DNA from: Chrysophaeum taylorii
Taxonomy: Eukaryota > Sar > Pelagophyceae > Pelagomonadales > Pelagomonadaceae
Direction of reading: 5' to 3'
NCBI GenBank assembly: GCA_029834535.1
Contig: JAQMWT010000521.1
Location: 124,001 to 188,000 of the forward strand
DNA: 64,000 nt
Shown: positions 1-11,502 of the stretch, in pieces
Position numbering within the stretch: the first letter of the stretch is position 1
Layout of the letters: every line of letters starts with the position of its first letter
The notes under the pieces: model-generated
What the model was told of the DNA's origin: nothing
Database searches by the model: none
The model's input: only the letters and a program-made list of their open reading frames with translations
Made by a program: the position numbers and the translations under genes

Positions 1-48
1 TCCTGGACTCGAGGCCTCGTTCCTATCTACAAGCTATTATATTTTTTT

Positions 49-1682
49 TCAAATACAGGTGAATTCAACTTCCCGGAATTGGCGGAACTGGTTTGTGATT
101 GCGAGGGTCGCTTTTAGACCAGCGACGAAACTAGGGTCGACGACTTGAACATCCGTGCGCTGCCAGTGCGGAAGCCACTCGAACGTGCCCGTTACGGCGT
201 TCGCGACGTAAGAGCCGGCGTGCTTCTCGTTTTGCTTGAAAATGTTTTGCGTCGCGAAGGAGAGACGACTATTCGCACACTTTACGTCGTAGACGAGCGG
301 ACGAACGTAAAATCTCTCGGCGCTGTACATTTTCCACCCGTCCAAGACACTTCTGGTGCAGACGTCCTCGTCGCAGCCGTCGCCGAAAATTTCCAATTGC
401 CACGCGACCGCGCGGGTTTTCGTAATCTCCATCACCCGAACGTCAGCGCTTCCGGTTTCGTTCGTCAATTTCGTCGGCCACCAGTTGGTCAACGCGTTCC
501 CCGACGGGAGGCGGTCGTTATCGCCGAAAACTTCGGAATACCCAGGAAATTCGTATTCCCAGACGACACGAGCTTCGGAGTTTTCCCACTTCAAAACGAC
601 AGCTTTGGAATTGTTGTTGGTTTCGTAATTGTTGTCGAAGAGGTAGAAGTAGCCGTCGCCGAAGTATTCGGCGTTGTGCTGTCCGTAGAACAGACTCGAA
701 CGACGGTTGCCTTCTTTGTCAAAAAGTTTCACGCTCCCGCCTTCGCCGATGATCGTTTTTTCGGCAGTGCTCCTGTCGTACCAGACGATGTTGCTCGCCG
801 ACCGGTCGCTCAACACGATCGCGTCGTCTAATACTTGCGCGTGGTTGATGTCGCCAGAAGTGATGTCGTAGGTCGCTTCTTCTTTTTCGCCGCCGTATAG
901 TAGAACGCCTTCGTAGGTCGGGACCCAGATCGAGCCGTCGTCCCACTGCGCGTCGTGCGAATTCACTTTTTGATCGGAAAATTTCTCCAATTTTCCTCCT
1001 GCCTCCCAGTGCCACAGGTAATTGTGACCAAATTCGTCGTAATCTTCGTTGCTGCTCACAAGAAACGTTTTCGGGTTCACGGGCTTGAACCTACACCCAC
1101 CAGGATTCGATTCGATTCACAACAACAACAACAGTCGGCCACGACGACCAACCAACACGCGGGCTTTTGATTATTCCTCGATTGATTCGCGAGCAGCAGC
1201 AGCAGCAGCAGCAGCAGCAGGCTCGATTCCTTCACAAGAGGCGGCCTCCTCGACAAACACTTGGCTCGATTGCTTGATTCGCAACTCGCACAACAACTAC
1301 TCACGCGTCAAAGTGCGTTCGCGTGAGGCCAGGATCGAGGACCGAAACGAGTTCCCCGGTCAACGAAACGACGCAGAGATAACAAACTTCTTCGGAATAC
1401 AACGCAAACCCGACGTAGCCCTCGGCGGCTTGCGGCCCGATCTCTCCGTGGGTCAGATCGCTCACCGTGAACTTGAGTTCGCGCGGCGCCTAATCGCGAC
1501 GCTTTAGCGCGTCTCACTACTACATTGCGCACCTTTTTGTGCGTCCCCGCGGCCCTGATGAACTCGCGCCTGTCCACGACCACCTCGCGCAGCAGGGGCG
1601 CCGACCTCTTGTTAGAAACAACCAACGCCACCAACACGGCCCCGCCGACGCACGCAATCAGACGCACGCGAAACCCAACCAT
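49..1682 (-). CDS. arylsulfotransferase-like (ASST family) protein, three exons
   Basis: I join three exons: 1682-1533, 1489-1305 and 1090-49. The introns are 43 and 214 bp, both GT-AG, and the frame is kept across both junctions, giving about 458 residues ending at a TGA. The first 50 residues start MVGFRVRLIACVGG and hold one hydrophobic segment (about residues 7-22), which suggests a signal anchor or signal peptide. The last exon carries features I associate with the ASST/ASST_2 propeller: SHDAQWDDGSIWV, HNAEYFGDGYFYLFDNNY and RLPSGNALTNWWP. Known ASST enzymes move sulfate from a phenolic ester to an acceptor phenol; the substrate here cannot be told. The last exon alone begins with GTG, which is why splicing is needed to find a plausible start. 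There is no frameshift. Family assignment is fairly sure, exact activity is not. Confidence 0.8.
1191..1220. repeat. (AGC)n microsatellite inside intron 2 of the ASST-like gene
   Basis: About ten AGC units lie within the 214-bp second intron (1304-1091) of the ASST-like gene. They read CTG on the transcribed strand. Confidence 0.9.
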
Positions 1683-1689
1683 AACAATC

Positions 1690-2228
1690 TTGCCACTAAG
1701 TGAAGGGTAAGCGAGTCTTCATATTCCTTCCGCCCCTCCTCTATACAGCCGCATGGGGGTAAGGAGGGCCTGCGGGGGCAAAAGCAGAGAGGCTGTGCGA
1801 GAGAGGGAGGGTGAGCGAGGGGCACTCTCTCTTTCTCTCTCTCTCTCTCGGCATCAGAGTGCGCGGAGCGGCTGCGGCGCTTACTGCGCTGAGTAAGCAG
1901 CGCTTCAAATTCCGGTTAGTAACGGAGCCGCCATGTCCCGCCTCGCCGGCCTGGCATATCCTCGCAGCTCCCTCGCTTCCGCGGAGGCGGCGCATCGAGT
2001 CTCATTTACCCTCATCACACTACCTACGACTACCAGTAGTAGTATCGGCACGCCACATCGAATAATGGGATGCACCCCCACAACCGTCCGTCGAGAGAGA
2101 AAGAGGGACCCGCTTTGATTTTATTTACTCTGCTTGGGGTCCGTGCGCAAAAGGCCATGCGCACGAGGCCCGGCCGCCTGCCGGGGTGAAGTGGCGCGTT
2201 GATCGAATTCACCAAACAATATATGAAC
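1690..2228. other. intergenic interval with a (CT)n tract
   Basis: This stretch lies between the 5' end of the ASST-like gene and the 3' end of the antenna gene, both on the minus strand. It holds a CT-rich tract near 1830-1850. I see no supported gene or RNA in it. Confidence 0.5.
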
Positions 2229-2840
2229 TTAGATGCCGCCCGGCCAGAGGGAGACACCGAGCTCCTCGTGGACCATGAGCGCGAGGATGCCCATCATCGC
2301 AGCGCGGCCGTTGTTGAGCTCGATCGCACGTTTGCTCAGCTTCTCCTCGGCCGAGAACGAGTCCCACCCAAAGTCCAGCGCGCCGTTGCGGAAGTCGCCA
2401 GGGAACTCGCCGGGAGCGGCGCCGTTGGCCGAGTCCTTCATCACAAAGAGCTCGAGGAAGCCGACGAAGGCGACGATCTGGGCGATGCCCGCCGGTTGGA
2501 TCGCGGAGAAGGCACCGAAGCCCGTCGGGACGTCCGAGAACTTGGTGCCCGAGTAGTCGATGGTACCCGGAAGGAAGACCCCTGCCTTGGTCACGATCTG
2601 GCCGAGGACGGCAAGCATCGAGATGCGGCCGTGCTTGATCTCGACATAACGGAGGCGCTCGAACTTCTCCTGGTCGGCATCCGCCAAAAGGCCGAGAGGG
2701 TCAAAGAAGCCAAGCGGGGGCTGGACGCCGAGCTCGGTCTCGAAGGCCTTGACGACAGTCTTGGGGGCTGCGTGGGAGGCCACGGGCGCGAAGGCAACAG
2801 CCGACGAGAGGCAGAGAGCGACGACGACCTTGGAGAACAT
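2229..2840 (-). CDS. fucoxanthin-chlorophyll a/c binding (LHC/FCP) antenna protein
   Basis: This is a 203-residue single-exon protein of normal FCP length. The leader starts MFSKVVVALCLSSAVAFAP; the AFAP motif is the usual signal-peptide/transit-peptide junction of plastid proteins in algae with secondary plastids, so the product should reach the thylakoid membrane. Helix 1 carries the chlorophyll-ligand signature RYVEIKHGRISMLAVLGQ (about residues 65-82). Helix 3 carries the matching KRAIELNNGRAAMMGI (about residues 171-186). A middle hydrophobic helix (IAQIVAFVGFLELFVM) lies between them. FCP proteins bind chlorophylls a/c and fucoxanthin and pass excitation energy to the photosystems. It is intact and is the best marker of the organism in the window. 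The LTR of a gypsy element starts only about 155 bp upstream of its ATG. Confidence 0.95.
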   Translation of the reverse strand: MFSKVVVALCLSSAVAFAPVASHAAPKTVVKAFETELGVQPPLGFFDPLGLLADADQEKFERLRYVEIKHGRISMLAVLGQIVTKAGVFLPGTIDYSGTKFSDVPTGFGAFSAIQPAGIAQIVAFVGFLELFVMKDSANGAAPGEFPGDFRNGALDFGWDSFSAEEKLSKRAIELNNGRAAMMGILALMVHEELGVSLWPGGI

Positions 2841-2995
2841 CTGTTGTGTTTACTGTTAGATCGTCGTCTGATTATAAAAGATCTTGAAGATGTTCCTCAA
2901 CCGAATCTTTAATTCCCCTTGGGAGGTACCACCATACGAGGGGGGCTTCCTTATCCGAAATTAATTAATTAATGTGCTGGCGGCGGTTAAGGATA

Positions 2996-3321
2996 TGGCG
3001 GCACAGAAAAACCTTCCCGACCCCCGGGTGACAGACAAAGGGCGTACTCACCGACTCGTCCTAGACCTCACTGAACGAGGAAAACACGGATTCGGGGTCG
3101 TGTATGCTCGCCACACACCTTGCGCACGCTCACCAAGCCTCTTAACAAGATGGAGAGATGGAATATGATAGCAAGGAAACTACAAGAATACAGCAAGAAT
3201 GCTTCTCACAAAAGAGAGGTATGATTATGTCACTAAGAAGATCGGGAAAGGTGTCCCGTTGAACGGATATCAAGCCTCGAGAGAGGGGGGGGTAAGCCTT
3301 AGCGGTCAGGAGTTGCCGCCA
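2996..3321 (-). repeat. 3' LTR of the gypsy element
   Basis: It is 326 bp with the same ends and order as the LTR at 11503-11822. A short purine stretch (AGGGGAG, minus strand) just inside the element could serve as a weak polypurine tract. Confidence 0.9.
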
Positions 3322-3353
3322 CAGGACTCCCCTGGTGAGAACACGAGCTGCCC

Positions 3354-5201
3354 TCAGCGAGTCCGGCGAGAAGCACGAGCCTTGGCTGAATGAGCATCTC
3401 GAGAACGAATCTTCTTGTAGGCACGTTCAACGACAGGCTCAGGAACGCGTCCACCACGTAAAGTGAACTTAGGAATCAACACATCGTTCTCATGCGGGGC
3501 GAAGTCGGTGACACAAGGAGTGGTACTGTTGTTGACCTTGGTCTTGTCGGTGAAACTGCGACCGTCCACGTCCTTGTATTCCGGCTTAAGCTTGCGAGTA
3601 GAGAGATGTGAAGTAGGCTTGTAATAAGAAACCTTGTCATGGGGACCGAGATCAGCATAGAAATGCAGAGCGACTCGATCATTCACAAATCATAGGGTTC
3701 ATAAACTTCAGCGACATAAATCTTCTTTCGCCAATCGGACCGTTTATTATCCGGAATCCGGAAGATAACGAACTTACCATGCTTGTAATCATCCCGAAAG
3801 GTCTCCTTGGGCTTGGGCACAGCTCGATCGACCACTGGAGAAACCATCACAGGGGTAATCTGACTAACATGAACACAACGGCGTTCGGGAGGAGAATCAA
3901 GAGTCTCAATCCAGTAAGTGACCGGGGACAAGCGTTCCAAAATAACGAATGGACCGCGCCATTCCGGTCGAAGCTTGTTCTGAAGAAAAGGGATGTAGAG
4001 CAGAACATGTGAACCTTCTTCATACTCCACATCAACATGGTCCGCATTATAGGCGAGACGTTGTTTACGAAGAGCCTTCTCACGAGCTTCGTTCACCGTA
4101 GCGGTATAGAACTTCAGCCTCTCGCGAGTCTCTGCCACAACATCGGAGCGAGTTTTCGGCAGGCGGCGGACATCAAGATCCATGATCGTGTAATCGGTTG
4201 GCAATAAAGGCTGCCGGTTAAGACGAAGCATGAAAGGTGAGATCTGAGTCCCCGGAGTAAATCTACGATTGTAACAGAAAGCAAAGTACTCCGCGAATTC
4301 GGGCCATTCCGTGATCTTGCGGTTTTGAAGGCACGCACGGAGGAAAGCCTTGATAAAGCGGTTGACCCTTTCCGCAGGATTAGCCTGCTCTCTTTGGTTC
4401 AGGCGTACGAGCTTTCTTGCACACTATGCAACCAGCAATGTAAGCACCCACCTCATTAGACATATGAGGCCACCAAAAACGTTCAAGTATCGACTGCACT
4501 GTACTTTGACGACCCATATGACCACCATTGAGAGGTGTGTCATGGTACAATCGGATGATGCGCGTCCGTAAAGTTCGGGGTGCGACTATCATCGGGTGCA
4601 AGTCGGGTGCGGCACGGTAGAGAACTCCTTTCACCACTTGATAGCGATAATTGGCTCCGTACCGACGAAGAGAATGGCCCTGAGCCATGCGATAACGAAT
4701 GTCCTCGCAAGTAGCATCAGTGATCTGCTCTTTGGCTATCTCTTCCAAAGTCAAATTATCCGGAATCTTGTCGATGTACTCTTGGTAATCATCGGCATCA
4801 CGGAAAATACTAGGCTGGGTCTGAAGTCGTTGCTTCTGACGTTGTTTCGTAGCATGAGACGTGACCAATTGCATCGGATCATCGAGGTCTTCTTCCTCTT
4901 CCTCCACAGGCAACTCAGTCGTAACAAACGACAGAATGACATGGCACCCAGGTAAAGGTACTCCTTCATCATCAACAGAACGAGGGAGTTCTTGGCACAC
5001 TAGATACGCGTGGTTCAAGGGTTCACCAAACTCGTCCGTCTCGATGACATGATCTATAGGATTGCGAGAGAGACAGTCAGGGATGCTCATTCCCGGCGAC
5101 TTCCCTGGCTTGTAACCCAATTCAGGATCAAAATTGGCGAGCCGCATCGCCCATCGAGCCAACTGCCCAGACGAGTGCTTCGCCTTTCGTAAAAACGTCA
5201 A
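3354..5201 (-). pseudogene. gypsy RNase H end and integrase lacking most of its catalytic core
   Basis: The open stretch 5201-4380 finishes RNase H (QLARWAMRLANFDPELGYKP, DCLSRNP) and reaches an H2C2 zinc finger (HDTPLNGGHMGRQST then IAGCIVCKKART). Near 4380 the sequence jumps to the end of the integrase core in another frame (NPAERVNRFIKAFLR). It then continues to EWPEFAEYFAFCYNRRF and a GPF-like C-terminal domain (KLRPEWRGPFVILERLSPV) in 4231-3683. The segment that should carry the first two catalytic Asp residues, roughly 100 residues, is absent. A last open stretch (3686-3354) completes the C-terminus. An internal deletion plus frameshifts means no active integrase. Confidence 0.85.
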
Positions 5202-6788
5202 GTTGCGATGATCTGTTTCAAGGATCGTCTTGTGACCTTCAATATAAGAGCGGAAATGCTCAAGAAAAGAATAACTGCCAGCAGCTCTAGCCGGCGAGGC
5301 TCATAGTTCCGCATCTCTTTCGGCACAGCTCGGCTCCAATACTCAATTACTCGTTCCTCTCGTGTCACCTTGCCGGTTTCGTCCTTGATTTCCACGAGCT
5401 GAAAAGATACGCACCCAGACCATCCTTGGAAGCATCCGAGCGGATCTGAAAAGGAAGATCGTAGTCAGGATGATAAACTCCGCGAGAATCCACGAAAGCT
5501 TCGATGATTGTACCCCATGCCCTTTGGCACTCAGGCGTCCACTCAAACTTAACGCCTTCAAGACACAATCGCCTAAGCGGCTCCACAATCTTCGAATAAT
5601 TCTTCACATATCGGCGGCAATAGTTGCTCATACCAATGAAAGATCGAATCTGGGTCTTCGGGGACGTATTGGGCAACGTACCGGGAATCGGCATCTGCTG
5701 CAACGCTTCTAACGTCTTGGGATTCGGCTTCAAGCCTTCCGGAGTCGAAATATGTCCCAAAACTCGATTTCATCCTTGAGGAGGTGGAACTTCGAAGTTC
5801 GTCCACTATATCCTCGCTGTGCTAAATGGCACAACACTTCAATCAAAACTTGTAAATGTCGATGGAGTTCATCCGATCCCATCATAATATCGTCGACAAA
5901 CGCGACCAAGTCCTTATACATCCATGTGGACAAATCGCTAGCCATCTGCTTACAAAAGAGAGCTCCTGCTGTTTTTACTCCTAGAGGCAAGCGCAAGAAA
6001 CTATGGGCTCCAAGTGGACTAACCATCGTAACAGCGTCCTGAGCAGCGGCGTCCAAACGTAAGTTATGATAACCCCATCGAATATCAATGCACGTCCGCC
6101 AACGGCGCATGGCAAGAAAAGCCAAAGCATCATCTTGACGAATATTCGGCCAACTGTCATTGACCAGCTGATCATTGAGCTGACGCAAGTCAACGGCAGC
6201 ACGAAAAGCATTCGACGTCCCGGCCTCGGCTCCCTTCTTAGGCAGCATCAGTACAGGGAATCCCCACGGAGAGTTCGCCGGTCGGATGACTCCATCGCGA
6301 CACCACTCAGTGATCTGCTTTCTGAGACACTCGAGCTTTGCTGGCGTCAACCTATAAGGCGTCATCTTGATCGGTCGTGGGTTTGCGTCTTTAAAGCGTA
6401 GAGAAACCGGTGGCGAGTCCACGGGTCTCATAATCGGATCAAAGAAAGCCCACGCGTATTGCACGCAATGGCTCAACATCATCTTCGCATCATCATCCAG
6501 ATGCGGGTTGTCGGGAATTCCTAGATCTCGAACAACCTTCTCAACTTCTTCCTTCGTCGGAATTACGACTTTCATCGCATCATTGTCCTTGACGTGCTCG
6601 GGAATCTGCGGTAACGGTACACCGTCCGAATCGCGCGGGGTATCCTTCCATGGCACATCGAACTTTTCTTCGTATTTGAACCTCACCTCAGGGTGGCTCT
6701 TATTGATCTTTTCACCTTTGACGCGCACATTCGGCTCGCTCCTTACTTTCGGCTCCTGTTCAGGTTCAGGATCCGGCGGAACGTCCAC
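5198..6788 (-). pseudogene. gypsy reverse transcriptase and RNase H
   Basis: The 352-codon stretch from 6788 holds the gypsy RT fingers and palm: SPWGFPVLMLPKKG, AFRAAVDLRQLNDQ, a motif A region reading TCIDIRWGYHNLRL and the catalytic loop AFVDDIMMG. A frameshift near 5750 moves the frame to 5760-5365 (GHISTPEGLKPNPKTLEAL, SFIGMSNYCRRYVKNYSKI, then FQIRSDASKDGLGAYLF, the start of RNase H). Another shift leads to VIEYWSRAVPKEMRNYEPRR in 5395-5198. These motifs identify a Ty3/gypsy polymerase with at least two frameshifts. It is closely similar to the decayed copy at 32.1-34.1 kb. Confidence 0.88.
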
Positions 6789-7951
6789 TTTTGATTGTCG
6801 GGGGGGGCAGCAGAAAAAACATGAGCCGTCCCCGGCGCATCAGTTGGAAGCGGAAGCTTAGGAACTTCTAGTAATCGTCGTTTCTCGTCCATCAAATCGG
6901 ACATTCCCGTCAACTTCTCCTCCATCGGCGCCGCTGTGGTCTGCTCTGCTGCGACCAAAACTGTATCGGCTAGAACATCGGCTAAAACGGCTAAAACGGT
7001 CTCGGAAACGGTCTCGGGGGGGGGCGTAGGAAAAGAAGACGTCGTCCCCGACGTCAACTCAAAAGGTCTAACGTCATCATCGTGAACTGCCCTGCAAGAC
7101 ATGCACATTGACGAATGGAGGGACACTGGAACCTGCGGCATGGGTTCGTCGGTCTCCGAATCTGAGTCTTCCCAGTAGTGCGGAGAATCCCGAGTAGCAT
7201 CTGACATTGCTTCCACATACGATGTAGAAGGCCACCGAACGATCCGAGCGTTGGTGGTATGTTGCTCCTGTTGCAAACGATGGCTGCTCGTCACAGCGAC
7301 ATCGGCAACATCATCGGAGACTCGGGTAGGGCGCGCCGTCGGGTAAAAGACAACCCCCCGACATTGGCGGCGCGTCGCATAAAGATTGGAACGCGAAAGT
7401 TGCGCTCGAATGTCCCGAACTATCCTGATATCTGCCTCCGTCATACTCGTCATCGTAATGTCGATGACGTCGGCGCCGGCGCGAATTGCGACTAGAGCTC
7501 CGGTGACGGCAAGGACTCGGGCTGCTTTGAGCAGTATGGGCTTTTCGATCAGGGCTCTGGCTTCGATGTCGGCGTGACGATCGTCTAGAAGGTGATCGTC
7601 CGTCTCGCTGTCGTGTAGAAAACGACGTAGTATCCTTGAGGCTTCTGACCTCGCTCACCATGGTCGCCATTGTGGTTCCAAGATCGGTGAGGGCCGTTTG
7701 AATTTCATTAGAAGGCTCCGATCCGTGCGTGGCGTTCGCATGAGATGCATCATCACGCTTCGCCCAATCGGACCGCGATATGGGCTGCTTCTTCTGCTTA
7801 CGAATTCGCTTCCACATCGCACAGTAGTAACGATCCGGATCGCGGTTGCAAACTACGCGATTTCCGTGTTCATCTTCATCATGGGTGGTCCAGAAGAACC
7901 CACAGTGCGGGCACGTTCTCTTGCCCCACAAAAAAGGATCTCGTAAAATCA
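6743..7951 (-). pseudogene. gypsy gag C-terminus and gag-pol linker
   Basis: Downstream of the nested LINE, the gag frame continues with a Cys/His cluster (KRTCPHCGFFWTTHDEDEH, then a further Cys about 12 residues on) that may act as a nucleocapsid-type zinc finger. An Arg/Ser-rich basic region follows. The frame then changes, and a 236-codon stretch (7453-6743) leads towards the polymerase. I looked for the DTG or DSG of an aspartic protease and did not find a convincing one, so the protease may be diverged or lost. Confidence 0.6.
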
Positions 7952-7964
7952 GCGGATCCGTATT

Positions 7965-9586
7965 AACTAACTAACTAACTAACTTCGGACCTCTCCCGGG
8001 CATGGGAGCCAGGCTGGGCCGGCAGTAGCCGGTCCAGGATCACAGAGCAAAAATCACACAGTTGGGGTAGAGGCGAGGGATGAAAGTGCGTGGATGGCGG
8101 ACCGCCACTGCGCGCGGTCTTGTGCGAGGTCGTGCCACGAGTTGAAGGGGATGTCGCATTTCCGGAGTGCCTTGGCGAGCGACCTCCCGTACGTCATCTG
8201 CGGAGCCCCCGATGGGCGCTTGGAGCGGACCCAAGACGAGAGCATCTTGCGAGGGAGTCGGGAGAAGGGCATGCGGGCGACGTGACCGGCCCAGCGGAGC
8301 TGGCGGCGCGTGACGTAGACGTCGATGGACTCGAGGCCGAGGCGCCGCAGCAGGATCTCCGTTGAGATGTGGTGGAACCAGGTGTGTTTCCGGGTCACAC
8401 GACACATGACGCGGGCGCACTGCGCGTGGAAACACCGCAACCGGCGGAACAGGACCTCGGTGAGGCACCACGATTCCGCACCGTGAAGGAGGATGGCCAG
8501 GACGAGCGAGACATAGACGAGGCGCTTGGCGCGAGCAGAGACGGACTTCGAGGCGAAGATGCAGTCCCGCAAGGCACCGAAGGCCTGAGACGCCTTCTTG
8601 ATCCGCGCGTCGACGTCTGAGTCGTCGCGGCAGTCGCGCGAGAGGACCGAGCCGAGGTACTTAAACTGGTCGACGACCGGTATGAAGCGGCCGCGCCCGA
8701 GCTCGATGTCCGAGAGGTTCGTGTCGTCGAACGACTTTGGGTCGCCGTACAGTTGTGCCGGGCGAGCGACGAACAGCATCTCCGTTTTGGACGCCGCTTT
8801 CGTGTGTCGGTTGCCGCAATGCACCTCCATGCCCCAGGCGTCGCAGTGTTCGATGAGGCGCGGTGTCTCGCTGGTGGCGATGTGGCGGTCCCAGAAGAGA
8901 AAGGCAACGTCGTCGGCGTACGCCGATTCATCGAAGGGAAACTCGTCGCCGCGAGTGGACCAACCCCGGTTCGTCATCTGAAAGTCTTTCCGCGTACGGT
9001 AGACACACGGGGCGCGGCCATGGCGTCGTCGAAACGACGTCGTCAGTGCCGCCATGAACAGCACGAACAGGACGGGGCCCAGGACGTCGCCCTGCTTGAC
9101 GCCGATGATGCTCGCACGCTCCCGCTGTTGGAGCGTGTAGTCCTCGAGTTCTGGGAGTCCGAAGTCCAGCCGGCCGAGTGGGACGTAGGCCTCCTCGGGA
9201 TTCTACCCAAAAAGGGGGACCTCTCCCTGCCGGGCAACTACCGCGGGATCATGATGCTCGAGGTCGCGCAGAAGATCGTTTCGAACATCGTCCGTGCGCG
9301 ACTCAACGTCATCTGCGAGGCCCTCGATCACGAGTCCCAATGTGGCTTCCGACCCGAGCGCGGTACGTCCGACGCCACCTTCTCGCTCAAGCTAGCGCTG
9401 AAGAAGCGGCGTGAGCACGGTCAGGACTCGTGGGTACTGTTCATCGATTTCGTTAAGGCGTTCGACCGCGTCCGGCGAGAGCTTCTCTGGGAGGTGCTCC
9501 TGAAGTTCGGCGCCCCGCCGAAGCTCGTCGAAGTCATCAAGGGCCTCCACCGAATCCAGGTCCACTTCTCGGTCAGCGGTGTCGTC
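7965..9586 (-). mobile_element. LINE insertion with internal inversion (twin priming), nested in gypsy gag
   Basis: A 13-bp target duplication, GCGGATCCGTATT, lies at 7952-7964 and 9587-9599. From 9109 down to 7965 the LINE reads on the minus strand: the end of motif B (VKQGDVLGPVLF), the catalytic YADDVAFLFWD, the long C-terminal region (LRWAGHVARMPFSRLPRKML, HDLAQDRAQWRSAI), the 3' UTR and a (GTTA)n tail. From about 9110 to 9586 the upstream RT part (GILPKKGDLSLPGNYRGI, GFRPERGTSDATF, LFIDFVKAFDRV) reads on the plus strand. Comparison with the copy at 38.2 kb shows the two halves are inverted relative to each other and that about 13 bp between them (39383-39395 there) are missing. The two copies are nearly identical, so the insertion is young. 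Confidence 0.93.
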
Positions 9587-11069
9587 GCGGATCCGTATTC
9601 CCAGACGGTTTATCCGCATCTTGCTTGGCTTGTTGATCGGAGGCCATAGCTCGACCTCCCCGCCCTCGCGGCGGTTTATTCGATTTCGGATTAGGTGGGC
9701 CTTGGTCCTTCTCCTCCTCCATCAACTTTCGTAAGTCGTTCTCGAGCCGCGTAATAAGCGCTACCATCGACTTAAAAGTCACGTAACTATCAGGATGTCC
9801 GCTCCTCATAGTCCGCACACGGGTCCTCAACTCCTTGGACGTCAATCCACTGATAAGCTGGTCAAGGATATCGACATCATCCATCGTGCGGCTGGACACG
9901 GAACAAAACTCCAAGGCTTCAGATTGGAATCTGGTACAATACGTTTGGACGTGTCGCTCCCCAGACTCCTTCGGAACTGAAGCCTGGGTGACCTTCCGCA
10001 GCTTGTCAAGCAGCTCCTGCTGCGTGCGCGGAGGTCGGCAAGTCGATCTAAAATAATCCAAAATCTTGTCGCAATACGTCTTGTTAAGACGGCGGATACA
10101 ACGAACCGAGACTCCATGCTCTTCATCGTCAGTATCTAATTTCAAGTAAAACGACGGACCGTGTGGTAGCTCATCGCAGAGCTCCTCGTATTTCTGCAAG
10201 TGGTCCTCAAAAATTGGTGCAACGGTGTCCCGTAGATGCACAGGTAGTAAGTAACGTAATTTCTCGACCGAGTAATGGTCATCTGCTTAAGTATGCATCA
10301 TCGCCGCCGAATCCAAATTAAATTGCCGTTGATCTCGGCCGTCGATGACGAGTTTGAAGTTGTCAGGCTTCAAACTGGAAGTGGGTCGACGGGATCGGCT
10401 CAAGTTGCCCTTTTCGAAGGCGTTGGCAACCGTCTGCGATATTCCCCGCGATAATTCCCGTAAAATTTTCGTACCTTCATTCTCAACGTCCGCCCTACCC
10501 TCATTCTCCGTATCGACTCGGGGCGGAGGTTCATTCCCCGTTTCAGTGTTCCTTTCCGGTTCAGGCGGCCTCACGGGCGTTTCCGGTTCGGGTCGACTCA
10601 CGGGTCGTTCGCGGCTACTCTCCCGACGCGTACGTTCGGCTAACAATTCATCTCGTTCACGACGAAATCGTTCAACCTCTTCACGTAGGGTCTTCGAGGT
10701 CTCAATCTCTTGCTGTAATGCATCATTGAGCATATCAACTTCTCGTCGAGCCGCTTCCTCTTTCGCTTCAGCCCTTTCACGAGCAAAAAGCTCAGCTAAT
10801 CGTTCATTTTCGCGACGTCTCCGCTCGAGGTCTTCACGAAGTCGACTTCGGGCTGCAGATCCGCGCTCAATAGTAACACGCTCGCCACGGTCCGGAGTCG
10901 TTGGACTCAACGGCGAAAAAATGGCAGTATCCGGAGGCACATCAGGGGGCACGTCAGCAACGTCGACTGCCTCGTCCTCTCTTTATTCACCTTCCTCGCG
11001 GCCTATCTCAGGGGCGGCGGGAAGAACTGGAGGAGATTCTTCCTCACGCACGTCTGCGTTTATCTCCAT
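9587..11069 (-). pseudogene. gag: gypsy gag, N-terminal part
   Basis: An ATG at 11069 opens the gag frame, which runs with one in-frame TAA (about 10980) into a 221-codon open stretch and then a second open stretch from 10241. The first part is a strong charged coiled coil (about 10900-10600, rich in Arg/Glu with REDLERRRRENERLAELF). The second is a helical retrotransposon-type capsid region with RHVQTYCTRFQSEALEF and LISGLTSKELRTRVRTM, ending in a Lys/Arg-rich tail. The reading frame runs straight into 7950 once the LINE and one copy of its target duplication are removed. Gag was therefore open across this point when the LINE landed. Confidence 0.8.
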
Positions 11070-11502
11070 ACTGTATCAAATATCGATCAAGAATCTCGAA
11101 ACACGTCCGGATCCGATCACTCGAAGTAATTCACGTTGATTCCAACAACGCTATCTGTCGCTGTAAAAACAGCACTCGCGGAATTCCAATTCGCTGGCAA
11201 TTCAAAAATGCCTGTGGGTAGCGATCCCACTCGCTAAACAGCTTCCACCGTTCAGCTATACCATAATCAATTCCCGGGAGAATGCGCTGCGATTTCCAAC
11301 TCGCACGCGTCTTCGTCGTCACTCGGATCGTACGAACACAAACAACGTTCGCGTATATTCTCAACGCAAACCGGTCCAATGGAACTCCGTGTGCTTGATC
11401 AGGGCTCACGTACAAATCCGGACCACGTAATACAACACGTACGGCAGCACTCGCTCGTCGGCGACCGATGTAGTCGCACGATCTCGTGTACTCCACCACG
11501 TA

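Noticed and set aside
8395-9649. Long antisense frames over both LINE copies
   Set aside because: They are shadows of the GC-rich RT frame, except the plus-strand piece after 9110, which is real RT sequence placed there by the inversion.
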